From: Myxosarcina sp. GI1
GTDB lineage: Bacteria > Cyanobacteriota > Cyanobacteriia > Cyanobacteriales > Xenococcaceae
Assembly: GCF_000756305.1 (NCBI RefSeq)
Contig: NZ_JRFE01000058.1
Coordinates: forward strand, 54,457 to 118,456
Direction of reading: 5' to 3'
Length of the DNA: 64,000 bases
In this document: one piece after another, positions 8,903 to 16,951 of the stretch
How positions within the stretch are numbered: the first letter of the stretch is position 1
How the letters are laid out: the number at the start of each line of letters is the position of its first letter
The notes under the pieces: generated by a model
What the model was told of the DNA's origin: nothing
The model's database searches: none
The model's input: the letters and a program-made list of their open reading frames with translations, nothing else
Program-made: the position numbers and the translations under genes

Positions 8903-9831
8903 ATGCACGAGGATATATTAGAACAATGGCAACATTCCCATAACTTTTCTATTACTCGCGACCGTGCCGAGCAAAACACCACTATAGTAATGTGGCTGAC
9001 AGCCATCACTATGGTAGTGGAAATTATCGCAGGAAGTTTTTTTGGTTCGATGGCTTTGCTTGCTGATGGTTGGCATATGGCAACTCATGTTGCAGCATTT
9101 GGTATTGCCGTGTTTGCCTACCGTTATGCTCGCCATCACGCTAACAATCCTAGATATACCTTTGGAACGGGAAAAGTTACCGTTCTTGGAGGTTATACCA
9201 GTGCGGTTGCTCTGGCGGTAACGGCTTTAACTATTGCTATTGAGTCCATAACTCGTTTTTTTGAACCAATAGCGATTCGATTTAATGAGGCGATCGCGGT
9301 AGCTATTTTGGGTTTAATCGTAAACTTAGTAAGTGCTTGGTTGCTACAAGATAGTCACCATCATGACCACCATCATGACCATCACCATCACCACGATTCT
9401 AATCTTCAGGCAGCTTATATTCACGTTCTCACTGATGCTCTAACTTCGATTTTAGCTATTATTGCTTTATTCGCTGGCAAGTTTTTGGTTGGATTTGGTT
9501 GGATGCAGTGATGGGATTGATCGGTGCGGGTGTTATCTCTAAATGGGCTTACGATCTAGTTCGAGATACGGGTACAGTTTTGCTCGATGGGACAATTGAT
9601 AAACAGATAAAATTGGATATTATGACTGCTATTGAAGCAGATGCCGACAATCGGATTGCCGATCTGCACGTTTGGTATGTTGGTGAAAACTGCTTGGCTG
9701 CAACTGTTTCCTTAGTTACCCACTACCCGTGATCGCCAGAATATTATAAAGGTTTGCTAAGTGGAATATCTTCCCTCAGCCATGTTTTAGTAGAAGTCAA
9801 TCAATGTCGAGGCGAACCCTGTCTGAAATGA
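8903..9831 (+). pseudogene. dmeF: DmeF-like CDF cation efflux protein, frameshift plus nonsense
   Basis: The first 202 codons (8903-9511) encode a cation diffusion facilitator of DmeF type: HSHNFS start, ADGWHMATH (HxxxD site), a His-rich loop of HHHDHHHD type, then AAYIHVLTDALTS. Near 9486-9490 one G seems missing; restoring it continues as GWIWLDAVMGLIGAGVISKWAYDLVRDTG in the next frame (to 9732). There a TGA (9730-9732, possibly from CGA) interrupts, after which SPEYYKGLL...VEVNQCRGEPCLK runs to 9829-9831. So the family's full C-terminal domain is present but cut by two lesions. Known DmeF proteins export Co/Ni; this copy is probably dead unless the lesions are sequence errors. Confidence 0.85.
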
Positions 9832-9945
9832 AGTAAAAGTGGCGATCGCGCATAACAGCAAAATTAAACTTTTGGAAAATTTTAAATTGAGTCTTGATTT
9901 GTCAGTTCGACATCAATACCGAATGTAGTTAAGAATTATTTACCT

Positions 9946-10287
9946 ATGAATAAACCAGAATCGCGCATTTCTCAAGAACATACTGATGAAATCTTCGCTT
10001 TAGCTGCCGAACTTCAGGCTAAACACGAACAAACTTACTCCATAGCCGAACTCCAAAAGATTGGTGCAGAAGCTCATATCTCGCCTGAGTTTATCGATCG
10101 CGCAGTCAGACAGATTCAGCTAAAAAAAAGACGTGAAGCTGTTCGAGAAACCATTATCGACAACGTGTTGAATTTAGGCGCGTTAATGTTGATATTTGGT
10201 ATGCTTACAGGCTTTGCTGGATTGCCCAACCATTGTTCTTCAACTGCACTTCAGCCAGAAAATTCTGAGGTATTGCCAAAAGGCTAG
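9946..10287 (+). CDS. Hypothetical protein with N-terminal helical domain
   Basis: 113 residues. The N-terminal half (residues 8-66, THD-like EIFALAAELQAKHEQTYSIAELQKIGAEAHISPEFIDRAVRQIQ) looks like a small helical domain that cyanobacteria place in front of membrane regions; then a basic stretch (KKRREAV) and one hydrophobic segment (LNLGALMLIFGMLTGFAG). The C-terminal tail after it is short and looks abrupt, 60 bp before the right end of the tnpB element, so the gene may have lost its 3' part. No function recognised. Confidence 0.45.
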   Translation: MNKPESRISQEHTDEIFALAAELQAKHEQTYSIAELQKIGAEAHISPEFIDRAVRQIQLKKRREAVRETIIDNVLNLGALMLIFGMLTGFAGLPNHCSSTALQPENSEVLPKG

Positions 10288-10344
10288 CGATCGCGCCTTT
10301 CTTTTGGCGTATTTAAAGTCTTTAGGAGATCGCATTGTATGTAG

Positions 10345-10480
10345 TTGACACTCCCACAGCTTAAGCAGTGGGATTCTTGATTCATCCCTGGATAGCTAGA
10401 GACAACAAATCTATTGTCTCCCCGCCAGTGCCAGATCCACAAGCAAACACCGTCTGCCCGACGGCTAAAATGTTTTTAGC
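10345..10480 (-). ncRNA. Candidate omega/reRNA overlapping the tnpB 3' end
   Basis: In this family the guide RNA scaffold is made from the 3' end of tnpB and the right-end hairpin, and the guide is the flanking DNA. Here the scaffold would be the minus-strand transcript from about 10480 to 10345, including the hairpin at 10372-10353, and the guide would be the flank at 10344-10325. The 5' limit is a guess from family knowledge; only the hairpin and TCAA end are seen. Confidence 0.45.
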
Positions 10481-11542
10481 TGCGTTAACATCTCTCAAAT
10501 GAGTTGTACGGCAGCTATCGTTAGGACAAGTCCATTTACGAACTGAAAGCGTTAGTTTATCTAGGATATAGCCACAACTGCTACATCGCTTAGAAGATGG
10601 AAACCATCTATCTATTGCTCCCAATTCTCGGTCGTGCCATTTGCATTTGTATTGGAATTGGCGTAATGCCTCACCCCATCCACAATCTGCAATAGCTTTT
10701 GATAGCTTACGGTTAGCCATCATATTTTTTACAGCTAACGTCTCAGTATAGATAGCTTGGTTTTCACGTACTAACTGAGTCGTTAATTTGTGCAAAAAGT
10801 CTCTACGGCAATCGGCTATTTTCGCGTGAAGACGAGCTACTTTTAGTCTTACCTTATATCGGTTGCTTGAACCTTTCTTTTTCTTGGCTAGTCTACGTTG
10901 TAGAGTTTTCAGTCTAGCTTGGTATTTCTGGTAGTGCTTTGGATTGCTAGAAGCAAATCCTGTACTAGTTACCATCACATCTAGTACACCTAGATCGACA
11001 CCGATTTTACCTTCTGTAGCTTGCCACTGCTCTAATTCCTCTTCAACCAAGAAAGAAACGAAGTACCTATTACTTGGATCTTTAGAGATAGTAACTGACT
11101 TTGGTTGACCCTCAAAATGTCTACTCCATCTAATTTTCAATGGTTGAGACATCTTAGCCAAAGTTAGCTTGCCATCAATCCATTTGAAAGCGTTCGGTGC
11201 GTAATGTGCCGACTGTCTACCGTTTTTCTTCTTAAACCTAGGATATTTGTTTCTACCAGCAAAGAAGTTAATGAACGCTGTATTCAAATGTCTTAGCCCT
11301 TGTTGTAGTGGTACGGCTGATACTTGCTTGAGCCAAGGTTTTTCGGGGTCTTTCTTTAGCTTAGTCAGAGCGTTTGAGGTGTCGGTATAGCTAAGTGAAA
11401 CTCCCGCCTGGTAGTAGCTATTAGTTCTCAATGCTAATGCCCAATTGTAGACGTATCTGGTGCAGCCGAACGTTTGCGCTAGCTCTAATCGTTGAGCCGA
11501 AGTCGGATAGAATCTAAATTTAAACCCTCGAAGCTGTTTCAT
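10382..11542 (-). CDS. tnpB: TnpB RNA-guided nuclease (IS891/IS1136 group)
   Basis: 386 residues with the full TnpB set: N-terminal helix-turn-helix domain (FRFYPTSAQRLELAQTFGCTRYVYNWAL), RuvC motifs GVDLGVLDVM (first Asp), ETLAVKNM (Glu) and HLRDVNAAKN (last Asp), and the C4 zinc finger CSSCG...CPNDSC between the last two. All three catalytic acids are present, so it should be active. TnpB proteins cut DNA next to a TAM under guidance of an RNA from the element's right end and help the element persist. Start ATG 11542. Confidence 0.92.
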   Translation of the reverse strand: MKQLRGFKFRFYPTSAQRLELAQTFGCTRYVYNWALALRTNSYYQAGVSLSYTDTSNALTKLKKDPEKPWLKQVSAVPLQQGLRHLNTAFINFFAGRNKYPRFKKKNGRQSAHYAPNAFKWIDGKLTLAKMSQPLKIRWSRHFEGQPKSVTISKDPSNRYFVSFLVEEELEQWQATEGKIGVDLGVLDVMVTSTGFASSNPKHYQKYQARLKTLQRRLAKKKKGSSNRYKVRLKVARLHAKIADCRRDFLHKLTTQLVRENQAIYTETLAVKNMMANRKLSKAIADCGWGEALRQFQYKCKWHDRELGAIDRWFPSSKRCSSCGYILDKLTLSVRKWTCPNDSCRTTHLRDVNAAKNILAVGQTVFACGSGTGGETIDLLSLAIQG

Positions 11543-11653
11543 GATATGTTTTTACCACAAACACGGCTTCGCTGTAAATCAAGTTTAGCTACTGCCTCAA
11601 TTTTCATCCCACGCATAAATGACGTGGGTTTACATTTTTCTATAAATATTTTA

Positions 11654-12121
11654 ATGTTGAAGATCGATCTATTTCGTTGGCTCAATACACCAGAACTAAA
11701 TGTTGCTATTTTCTCTTTCTTGCTAAACTTCTTTTGGGAAATTCGGCAAATGCCCTATTTTCAAGTTTCATCTGAATTTAGCTACATAGACATAATCAAC
11801 AACTGTACCCTAGCTACTTTTGGCGATGCAGGAATTTCAGTAACGGCTTTTGTTACGGTAGCAGCTATAGCTAAGTCGCGTCGCTGGATTTTCCGACCTA
11901 ACTGGTGGCAAGTTGCTATTTTTATCTCGGTAGGAATTATTATTACGATAATTTTTGAAGCTCTGGCTACAGGAGTTTTAAATAGATGGCAGTATGGCGA
12001 AGCTATGCCGACACTAACAGTTTTGGGTACGGGCTTATTACCCGTACTTCAGTGGTTAATAATTCCACCGTTAATTATTTGGTTTGTAAAAAGACAACTT
12101 TCATCGATCAAGCCTAAATAA
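11654..12121 (+). CDS. Unrecognised small integral membrane protein
   Basis: 155 residues from ATG 11654; the frame is open back to 11492, but that part is inside the tnpB element and is not credible. About four hydrophobic segments: LNVAIFSFLLNFFWEI, ISVTAFVTVAAIA, WWQVAIFISVGIIITIIFEALATGVL and TGLLPVLQWLIIPPLIIWFV. Conserved-looking features are NFFWEIRQMPYF and NRWQYGEAMPTL. The short W/F/P motifs recall small cyanobacterial membrane proteins seen near metal genes, but I cannot name the family. The tnpB element lies immediately upstream, so its native promoter may be lost. Confidence 0.55.
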   Translation: MLKIDLFRWLNTPELNVAIFSFLLNFFWEIRQMPYFQVSSEFSYIDIINNCTLATFGDAGISVTAFVTVAAIAKSRRWIFRPNWWQVAIFISVGIIITIIFEALATGVLNRWQYGEAMPTLTVLGTGLLPVLQWLIIPPLIIWFVKRQLSSIKPK

Positions 12122-12212
12122 TTAAATTGAGTTCGTGCGAGTCCATTCTTAGCATTTTCAGGCAGATGTTTCTGAGATTGTTAACCCTCAAATTATTGGC
12201 GTGGCAGTTAAG

Positions 12213-12234
12213 CTTACTTTTACCGCTAAGTCTG
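12213..12234 (+). repeat. IS4-type left terminal inverted repeat
   Basis: CTTACTTTTACCGCTAAGTC starts the repeat; it pairs with the right copy at 13695-13716 with four mismatches. It is preceded by the 10-bp target duplication. Confidence 0.8.
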
Positions 12235-12315
12235 AAATACAGACTAGAAGAGCAAAAAGTCTTGAGGTAGTTTTGAAGGTATAGTGAAAAAAATTGGGTG
12301 AGTGGAGGTCAAAAA

Positions 12316-13703
12316 ATGTTGGAATGGGGAACGAAAAATTTTGCCAGTTGTCAATTGGGAGACGAGCGCTTAAACAACCGAGCCTTCTCGATTGGAAAAG
12401 CTTTGAGTCAAGGATTTGGAAAAGCCTTCTCAGAAGTATTTTCTGGAGCCAAAGAGTTGAAAAAGTCCTATGAATTTTTGCTAACTCGAAGACCGATTTT
12501 GACAAGATAATCGAGCCGCACTGTCAGATGACAACTGCCGCCGTGGAAGAATATGATCTGGTCTTATCGGTAGGAGATACGACCTTTTTGGATTATCGCA
12601 GCATTAAGGCGAAAAGGGAAGGCTATGGTCCCACAGGGAATGGTGGCAATGGTCTAATTTTGCATAGTGCTTTGGCGATTGAACCAGAACAAGGACAAAC
12701 TTTGGGGTTACTGTGGCAAAAACTGTGGAATCGAGAACACAAGCCCAAACCTCCCCAAGATGAAACTCCCCAACAAAAAAAGCAACGGCAAGCCGAAAAC
12801 CGAAAAAAGGCCCGTCAAAGACCCTTTGTCGAGAAAGAATCTTACAAATGGGTCGAAGCTCTCTGTGTGGTGGACAAGCAAGTAGAAGCCAACACCAGAG
12901 TGATTCATATCTTCGACCGAGAAGGAGATGTGGCCGAAGTTTTTGACCAAGTGCGTCAACTGAAACACACAGGAGTTGTAGTCAGAGCTGCCCATAATCG
13001 CAGTTTAGACCAAAACAGCGAACGGCTCTGGTCTAAGATGGAAACCGAACCCATTCGTTTTGAACAAGAAATCGAGATACCTGCCACGGCTAAGCGTAAA
13101 GCGCGAAGAGCCAAACTAGCCGTAAGATTTAGGGAGGTCAACTTGCGAACTCCTTATCGCTTTGAGAATCGTGACCCTTTAAAAGTTTATGCTGTCTATG
13201 CCACAGAAATCGGTTGTCCCGAAGGGGAAACCCCTCTATCCTGGATGCTGCTGACGACAGAAGTGGTGGAAGATGCCTTCATGGCTGCGACTATTTTACG
13301 CTGGTACACTTACCGTTGGCGAGTTGAAGACTATCATAAAATTTTGAAGTCTGGGTGTCAGAGCGAGCGATATCGACTGGCTGCTGTAGGCATGAAGACT
13401 TTACTCGGCTTTTTGAGTGTCATCGCTGTTGAACTTTTACAAGTTACTTATCTCCATCGAACTCAACCCGATGCTCCCGCGATCGCCATCCTCAATTCCG
13501 TTCAGCTTGAAGTCTTAAAAGTCAAGGCCAGACAAAAACTCCCTCCTCTCTTAACCATTGCTTGGGCAGTAGAGGCTGTTGCTTATCTGGGGGGCTATCT
13601 CGAACATCGTCGTAAGACGAACATTGGCATCCAAGTTCTCTGGCGTGGTTGGTTAAAATTACACGACCTTTGTGAGGGCTGGGAGCTTGCCCGAAACACT
13701 TAA
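12316..13703 (+). pseudogene. IS4-family DDE transposase, one frameshift
   Basis: The N-terminal part (12316-12510; a GTG at 12298 is also possible) has the Tn5-like head EWGTKNFASCQLGDERLNNRA. It then leaves frame in a run of five T (about 12474-12478); with a sixth T the protein continues FANSKTDFDKIIEPHC into the main frame that ends at 13703. That frame holds all DDE motifs: SVGDTTFLDY (Asp), FDREGDV (Asp) and YRWRVEDYHKILKSG, the Y-x2-R-x3-E-x6-K signature. Either a recent single-base loss or a sequencing miscount of the T run. The slippage site A-TTT-TTG is not a classical programmed -1 site. Confidence 0.85.
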
Positions 13704-13716
13704 CGGGAAAAGTAAG
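13695..13716 (-). repeat. IS4-type right terminal inverted repeat
   Basis: Reverse complement reads CTTACTTTTCCCGTTAAGTG onward, matching the left repeat. It overlaps the transposase stop codon and is followed by the second 10-bp target copy at 13717-13726. Confidence 0.8.
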
Positions 13717-13772
13717 GGCAGTTAAGAAGGCGTAATTGTAGTAAAACCAGGCTGTGCAATTTGTTTACCGAA

Positions 13773-14213
13773 CTAGTCGATAGATTCAATTAACCCACAG
13801 ATCTTACCCCGAAAAATTTCTTCAGATGTAGGAGTAGAGCTATCCGATAACAATCTATCTATTTCTTCATAACGACTGGCTAATTCTCGACGTAAAGACA
13901 CCATTTCTTCAATTTTGTGGTCTAAATCGTCGAGATGTTGCTTAACCATTATTTTGAGACTGGCACAAGGGGGTGTTCCCTTAGTTCTAATGGTAATTAG
14001 CTGTTTAATTTCATCCAAAGACAGTCCGAATCTTTTGGCTTTTTGAATGAAGCGCAAGCGTTCTTCATTTTCTTCACTATAGATACGGTATCCTGACTCA
14101 GTTCGCTTTGAAGGTTCGAGTAATCTCAAGCGTTCGTAATAGCGGATTGTATGAGCCGATACCCCGACGCGATCGCTCAATTCACCAATTAACCAGCCTT
14201 TTCTTTCTGTCAT
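13773..14213 (-). CDS. MerR-family metal-responsive regulator 1
   Basis: 146 residues: winged HTH (LIGELSDRVGVSAHTIRYYERLRLL, residues 8-32), long dimerization helix (about 82-120) and a short effector tail. Only two cysteines suit metal binding: Cys83 at the head of the dimerization helix (GTPPCASL, the place of MerR/ZntR Cys79) and Cys139 near the end (GKICGLIES). Cys at position 79 is typical of regulators for divalent or thiophilic metals rather than CueR. It follows the glutaredoxin-like gene by 6 bp and is thus probably autoregulated from the promoter at 14522-14553. Confidence 0.88.
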   Translation of the reverse strand: MTERKGWLIGELSDRVGVSAHTIRYYERLRLLEPSKRTESGYRIYSEENEERLRFIQKAKRFGLSLDEIKQLITIRTKGTPPCASLKIMVKQHLDDLDHKIEEMVSLRRELASRYEEIDRLLSDSSTPTSEEIFRGKICGLIESID

Positions 14214-14219
14214 CTTCTC

Positions 14220-14489
14220 CTATCCTTGCCCGATACCAGCAGCTACGAGCATCTCGCGAGATACGGGCTGTTGAGAGGAACAACATTCTGCTAATTTACC
14301 ATCCACTACTACCGCAGGTACGCGATAAATTCCATATTGCGTTCTTTTCTCTTTTCCTGCTGCGTTTTCTTGATGGAGATCGTAAATTTTTACTTCACAG
14401 TTAGAGCAAGCTAACTCTTTTACCAACTTGACTGTTTCATCGCATAAAGGACAGCCAGCTATAAAAACTTCTACTAATTGTTTTGTCAT
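14220..14489 (-). CDS. Thioredoxin/glutaredoxin-fold protein with CPLC motif
   Basis: 89 residues of thioredoxin fold: VEVFIAGCPLCDETVKLV gives the CxxC active site (residues 13-16), RVPAVVVDGK gives the cis-Pro. Further cysteines are in ACSNCE and AECCSS, so six in all, which is many for a plain glutaredoxin. It is the first gene of a two-gene operon with a MerR regulator, and its promoter carries a MerR-type dyad. A role in metal-thiol transfer or reduction is inferred; its partner enzyme is not in the window. Confidence 0.75.
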   Translation of the reverse strand: MTKQLVEVFIAGCPLCDETVKLVKELACSNCEVKIYDLHQENAAGKEKRTQYGIYRVPAVVVDGKLAECCSSQQPVSREMLVAAGIGQG

Positions 14490-14521
14490 TTCTTCCTCTT
14501 CAATATTATCGTTCTAGACTT

Positions 14522-14553
14522 AGCCTAAACCTTAGAGTCAACTCTAATGTCAA
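14522..14553 (-). promoter_or_regulatory. MerR-family promoter/operator, second type
   Basis: On the minus strand: TTGACA (14553-14548), 20-bp spacer with the dyad TTAGAGTTGACTCTAA, then TAGGCT (14527-14522). The 20-bp spacer suits MerR activation, but the dyad differs from the ACTCTCTA type at 4671, 20201 and 51927, so MerR 1 probably has its own specificity. The rest of the gene-free stretch 14554-14809 shows nothing clear. Confidence 0.8.
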
Positions 14554-14809
14554 GAGGAAATATAGATTTTGCATTCAATTTCTCAGACTCTTCTATCAGT
14601 TGGGGTGACAAATATACTTTGATACTGATAATGAATACGAGCAAATTGAATAGTGAGTTTGGTTTGAATAGAGTAAACCGCGATCGCTCTAATCAGCCAA
14701 AAGCATTGACAACTCTATAAAACGATTCAATCTACATACCAAGAGAGATAGGCAATCGATATTTTTAAAATAGACTGAATACTAAAAATATATTTAAGAA
14801 ATATTTAAT

Positions 14810-15589
14810 ATGGAGGCACTAGCTAGGTTTGGTTATATTACTAGAGGTTTTGTTTACGCTTTAATTGGTATCTTGACACTATTTGCAGCGTTTGGCATTG
14901 GTGGTAAAACCACGGGGACTAACGGTGCGTTACAAACGATTGCCAGACAACCTTTCGGACGAATACTACTTGCTTTGTTTGTTGTAGGATTACTAGGATA
15001 CGTTTTCTGGCGATTCGTTCAAGCAATAAAAGACCCTGGCAATAAAGGGATCGACTGTAAGGGTTCGATTTTGCGTTTGGGTTACGGAGCGAGCGGTTTA
15101 TTTTATTTGGGCATAGCTTATAATGCTGCATCATTACTATTAGGCGATGGTAGCAGTAGCGATACTAAAACCAAAAAAGATTGGACGGCAATGTTGATGC
15201 AGCAGCCTTTTGGGAGATGGTTAGTGGGTTTGGTTGGCGCGATCGTTATCGGTGTTGGTTTCTATAAAGTTTATCTTGCTTACAAAGTGAAGTTTCATAA
15301 AAAGCACAATTTAGATAAGCTTGGAGCTATACAGAAGAAGACGTTAGTTCATATCAGTCGCTTTGGTATAGCATCCAGGGGTGTTGTCTTCGTAATGACG
15401 GGATTTTTTATAGCTGACGCTGCCAAAAATTACAATCCGCAAGAAGTAAAAGGATTAGACGGTGCTTTATTAACTTTAGCCCGACAGCCCTACGGCAAGG
15501 TTCTATTGACTATAGCAGCATTGGGACTCATCGCTTTTGCCGTGTGTTCGCTATTAAAAGTTCGCTATCGTCAGATCGAGATAAATTGA
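14810..15589 (+). CDS. DUF1206-type integral membrane protein
   Basis: 259 residues with six hydrophobic segments in three similar repeats: each begins like LARFGYITRGFVYALIGI / LRLGYGASGLFYLGIA / ISRFGIASRGVVFVMTG and closes with QPFGRILLALFVVGLLGY / QPFGRWLVGLVGAIVIG / QPYGKVLLTIAALGLIA. This threefold arrangement is that of DUF1206 proteins. Function is unknown. It converges on the histidine kinase gene, with only 6 bp between the stops and no terminator visible. Confidence 0.85.
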   Translation: MEALARFGYITRGFVYALIGILTLFAAFGIGGKTTGTNGALQTIARQPFGRILLALFVVGLLGYVFWRFVQAIKDPGNKGIDCKGSILRLGYGASGLFYLGIAYNAASLLLGDGSSSDTKTKKDWTAMLMQQPFGRWLVGLVGAIVIGVGFYKVYLAYKVKFHKKHNLDKLGAIQKKTLVHISRFGIASRGVVFVMTGFFIADAAKNYNPQEVKGLDGALLTLARQPYGKVLLTIAALGLIAFAVCSLLKVRYRQIEIN

Positions 15590-15595
15590 TAATCA

Positions 15596-16951
15596 TTAAT
15601 CATTTTCTAGTCTGGGTAATTTAACGATAAATGCACTTCCCTCGCCCAGTTTGCTTATCACTTCAATACTACCTTTATGAGCCTGGACAATTGCCATAGC
15701 GATCGCTAACCCCAGTCCCGAACCACCAGTTTGTCTAGAGCGATCGCTGTTTACCCGATAGAAGCGGTTGAAAATACGTTTCTGTTCTGGTTTAGCAATG
15801 CCAATTCCCGTATCGCGAACTTCGATCGCGGCTTCGCTGCGAGTCGCTTTGAGCATAATCGTTACTGTTCCCTCTGCGGGAGTATAGTTGATGGCGTTGA
15901 TTACTAAATTAGATACCATTCGATACAGTTGTTCGGAATTGCCGACCACTTCTAATGGTTGGGCTACTTCATTTTGTAATCGCAGTTGTAAATTGTTAGC
16001 GATCGCCAAAGCTGCAAATTCTTCGGCTATATCGTTGACCAAATCGTTGAGGACTACCAATTCATCTAAGGCAAAGGTATTCCAACCAGACAACTGACGA
16101 TCTAAACGACTCAGGATCATTAAATCTGATACGATCTTTGATAGTCTTTGGTTCTGACGGGATATGGTTTCCAAAGTGCTTCTAGTGCTAATTTCATTTA
16201 AAGTAGGTCTCATCAAAGTAGACTCTACCGTCGCTCTAATTGCAGCCAAAGGAGTCCTCAGTTCGTGGGCAGCATCGGCGGTAAACTGCTGTATTTGACG
16301 GTAAGAAAGATAGATAGGCATCATCGCTTTGCCCACCAGCCACCACGCTCCGATGCCAATTAGAGTTGCAGCGAAGGGAAACCCCAAAATCAAGACTCGG
16401 CGGACAATACCTAAATATTCTCTCATCTCTTCCACCGAACGTCCTACTTGGAGATATCCCCAAACTTCTTGGTCTTTGGTATGTAGCTCTAGGGAAGTTT
16501 GACGGTAGGGATAGCCATCATCATCGAGTAGATCTAACCATTGGGAATTACTCGAATCTATAGGTAAAGACTTGATTCTTTTCCCCGCTATGGCTATCGG
16601 CTCACCTTCCTTATCTAACAAGCGTACGTAGTATTCGACCTTGTAGATTACCTCTACTGGTAATAGTTCAAAACCGTCTGTTTCGTAACAGCGATCGCTG
16701 TAGGGGCAGAGGTCTGGCAATAGATCGATCGCGCTCAAATTTAGTTCGCCTGGTATGTCGAGGACATTGGAAAATCCATTGTGAATCGTGTTGGCGGTAG
16801 AAGTCAATTCGCGGTCGAGATGCAGCTGATGGGCGCGAGTCAAAGTGCGATCGAGACTAATTTCACAAATAATTATAATCGATATCATTACGACTACAAA
16901 CCAGGTCGCCAATTGACGACGAGTTTGTTGGAAAAGCCGATTTCTCTTCAT
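15596..16951 (-). CDS. Sensor histidine kinase of two-component system 1 (RppB/NrsS-like)
   Basis: 451 residues: membrane segment 1 (about 15-33), periplasmic sensor region (about 34-180), membrane segment 2 (about 186-208), HAMP-like linker, phosphoacceptor helix with FTADAAHELRTPLAAI, then the ATPase domain with NLVINAINYTP (N box), DTGIGI and GGSGLGLAIA. The sensor region has the pair LLPDLCPYSDRC (Cys-x5-Cys) that also occurs in both other kinases of this window. The gene starts within the last codons of its response regulator (ATGA overlap). Relatives in Synechocystis answer to nickel or redox state; the signal here is unknown, metal is inferred. Confidence 0.9.
   Translation of the reverse strand: MKRNRLFQQTRRQLATWFVVVMISIIIICEISLDRTLTRAHQLHLDRELTSTANTIHNGFSNVLDIPGELNLSAIDLLPDLCPYSDRCYETDGFELLPVEVIYKVEYYVRLLDKEGEPIAIAGKRIKSLPIDSSNSQWLDLLDDDGYPYRQTSLELHTKDQEVWGYLQVGRSVEEMREYLGIVRRVLILGFPFAATLIGIGAWWLVGKAMMPIYLSYRQIQQFTADAAHELRTPLAAIRATVESTLMRPTLNEISTRSTLETISRQNQRLSKIVSDLMILSRLDRQLSGWNTFALDELVVLNDLVNDIAEEFAALAIANNLQLRLQNEVAQPLEVVGNSEQLYRMVSNLVINAINYTPAEGTVTIMLKATRSEAAIEVRDTGIGIAKPEQKRIFNRFYRVNSDRSRQTGGSGLGLAIAMAIVQAHKGSIEVISKLGEGSAFIVKLPRLEND

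Larger units (their letters stand above)
10345..11645 (-). mobile_element. IS200/IS605-type element carrying only tnpB
   Basis: The element holds one gene, tnpB, and no Y1 transposase, so it depends on TnpA in trans. Reading along the minus strand, the left end has hairpin CCCACG-N9-CGTGGG (11608-11628) and the right end has CCCAC...GTGGG with an inner GCTTAAGC palindrome (10353-10372) followed by TCAA (10345-10348), as at the right end of IS608-like elements. The left boundary is uncertain by some bases (about 11630-11650). No target duplication is expected for this family. Insertion sits between the hypothetical at 9946 and the membrane protein at 11654, whose promoter it may have displaced. 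Confidence 0.8.
12213..13716 (+). mobile_element. IS4-family insertion sequence (IS50-like), 1504 bp
   Basis: Terminal inverted repeats of 22 bp (12213-12234 and 13695-13716; 18 of 22 match) flank one transposase frame. The element is bracketed by a perfect 10-bp direct repeat GGCAGTTAAG (12203-12212 and 13717-13726), a target duplication in the size range of IS4-family elements. Removing the element and one copy leaves a frame ending VNPQIIGVAVKKA-stop, so it may have landed near the 3' end of an older, now unreadable gene. Confidence 0.88.

Noticed and set aside
9486-9511. Programmed frameshift in the DmeF-like gene
   Set aside because: No slippery heptamer, and a second in-frame stop further on makes a programmed event unlikely.
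11492-11653. N-terminal extension of the membrane protein at 11654
   Set aside because: That part is the end of the tnpB element read in the opposite direction.
12470-12482. Programmed -1 frameshift in the IS4 transposase
   Set aside because: A-TTT-TTG does not let the P-site tRNA re-pair well; plain loss of one T explains it more simply, though not excluded.
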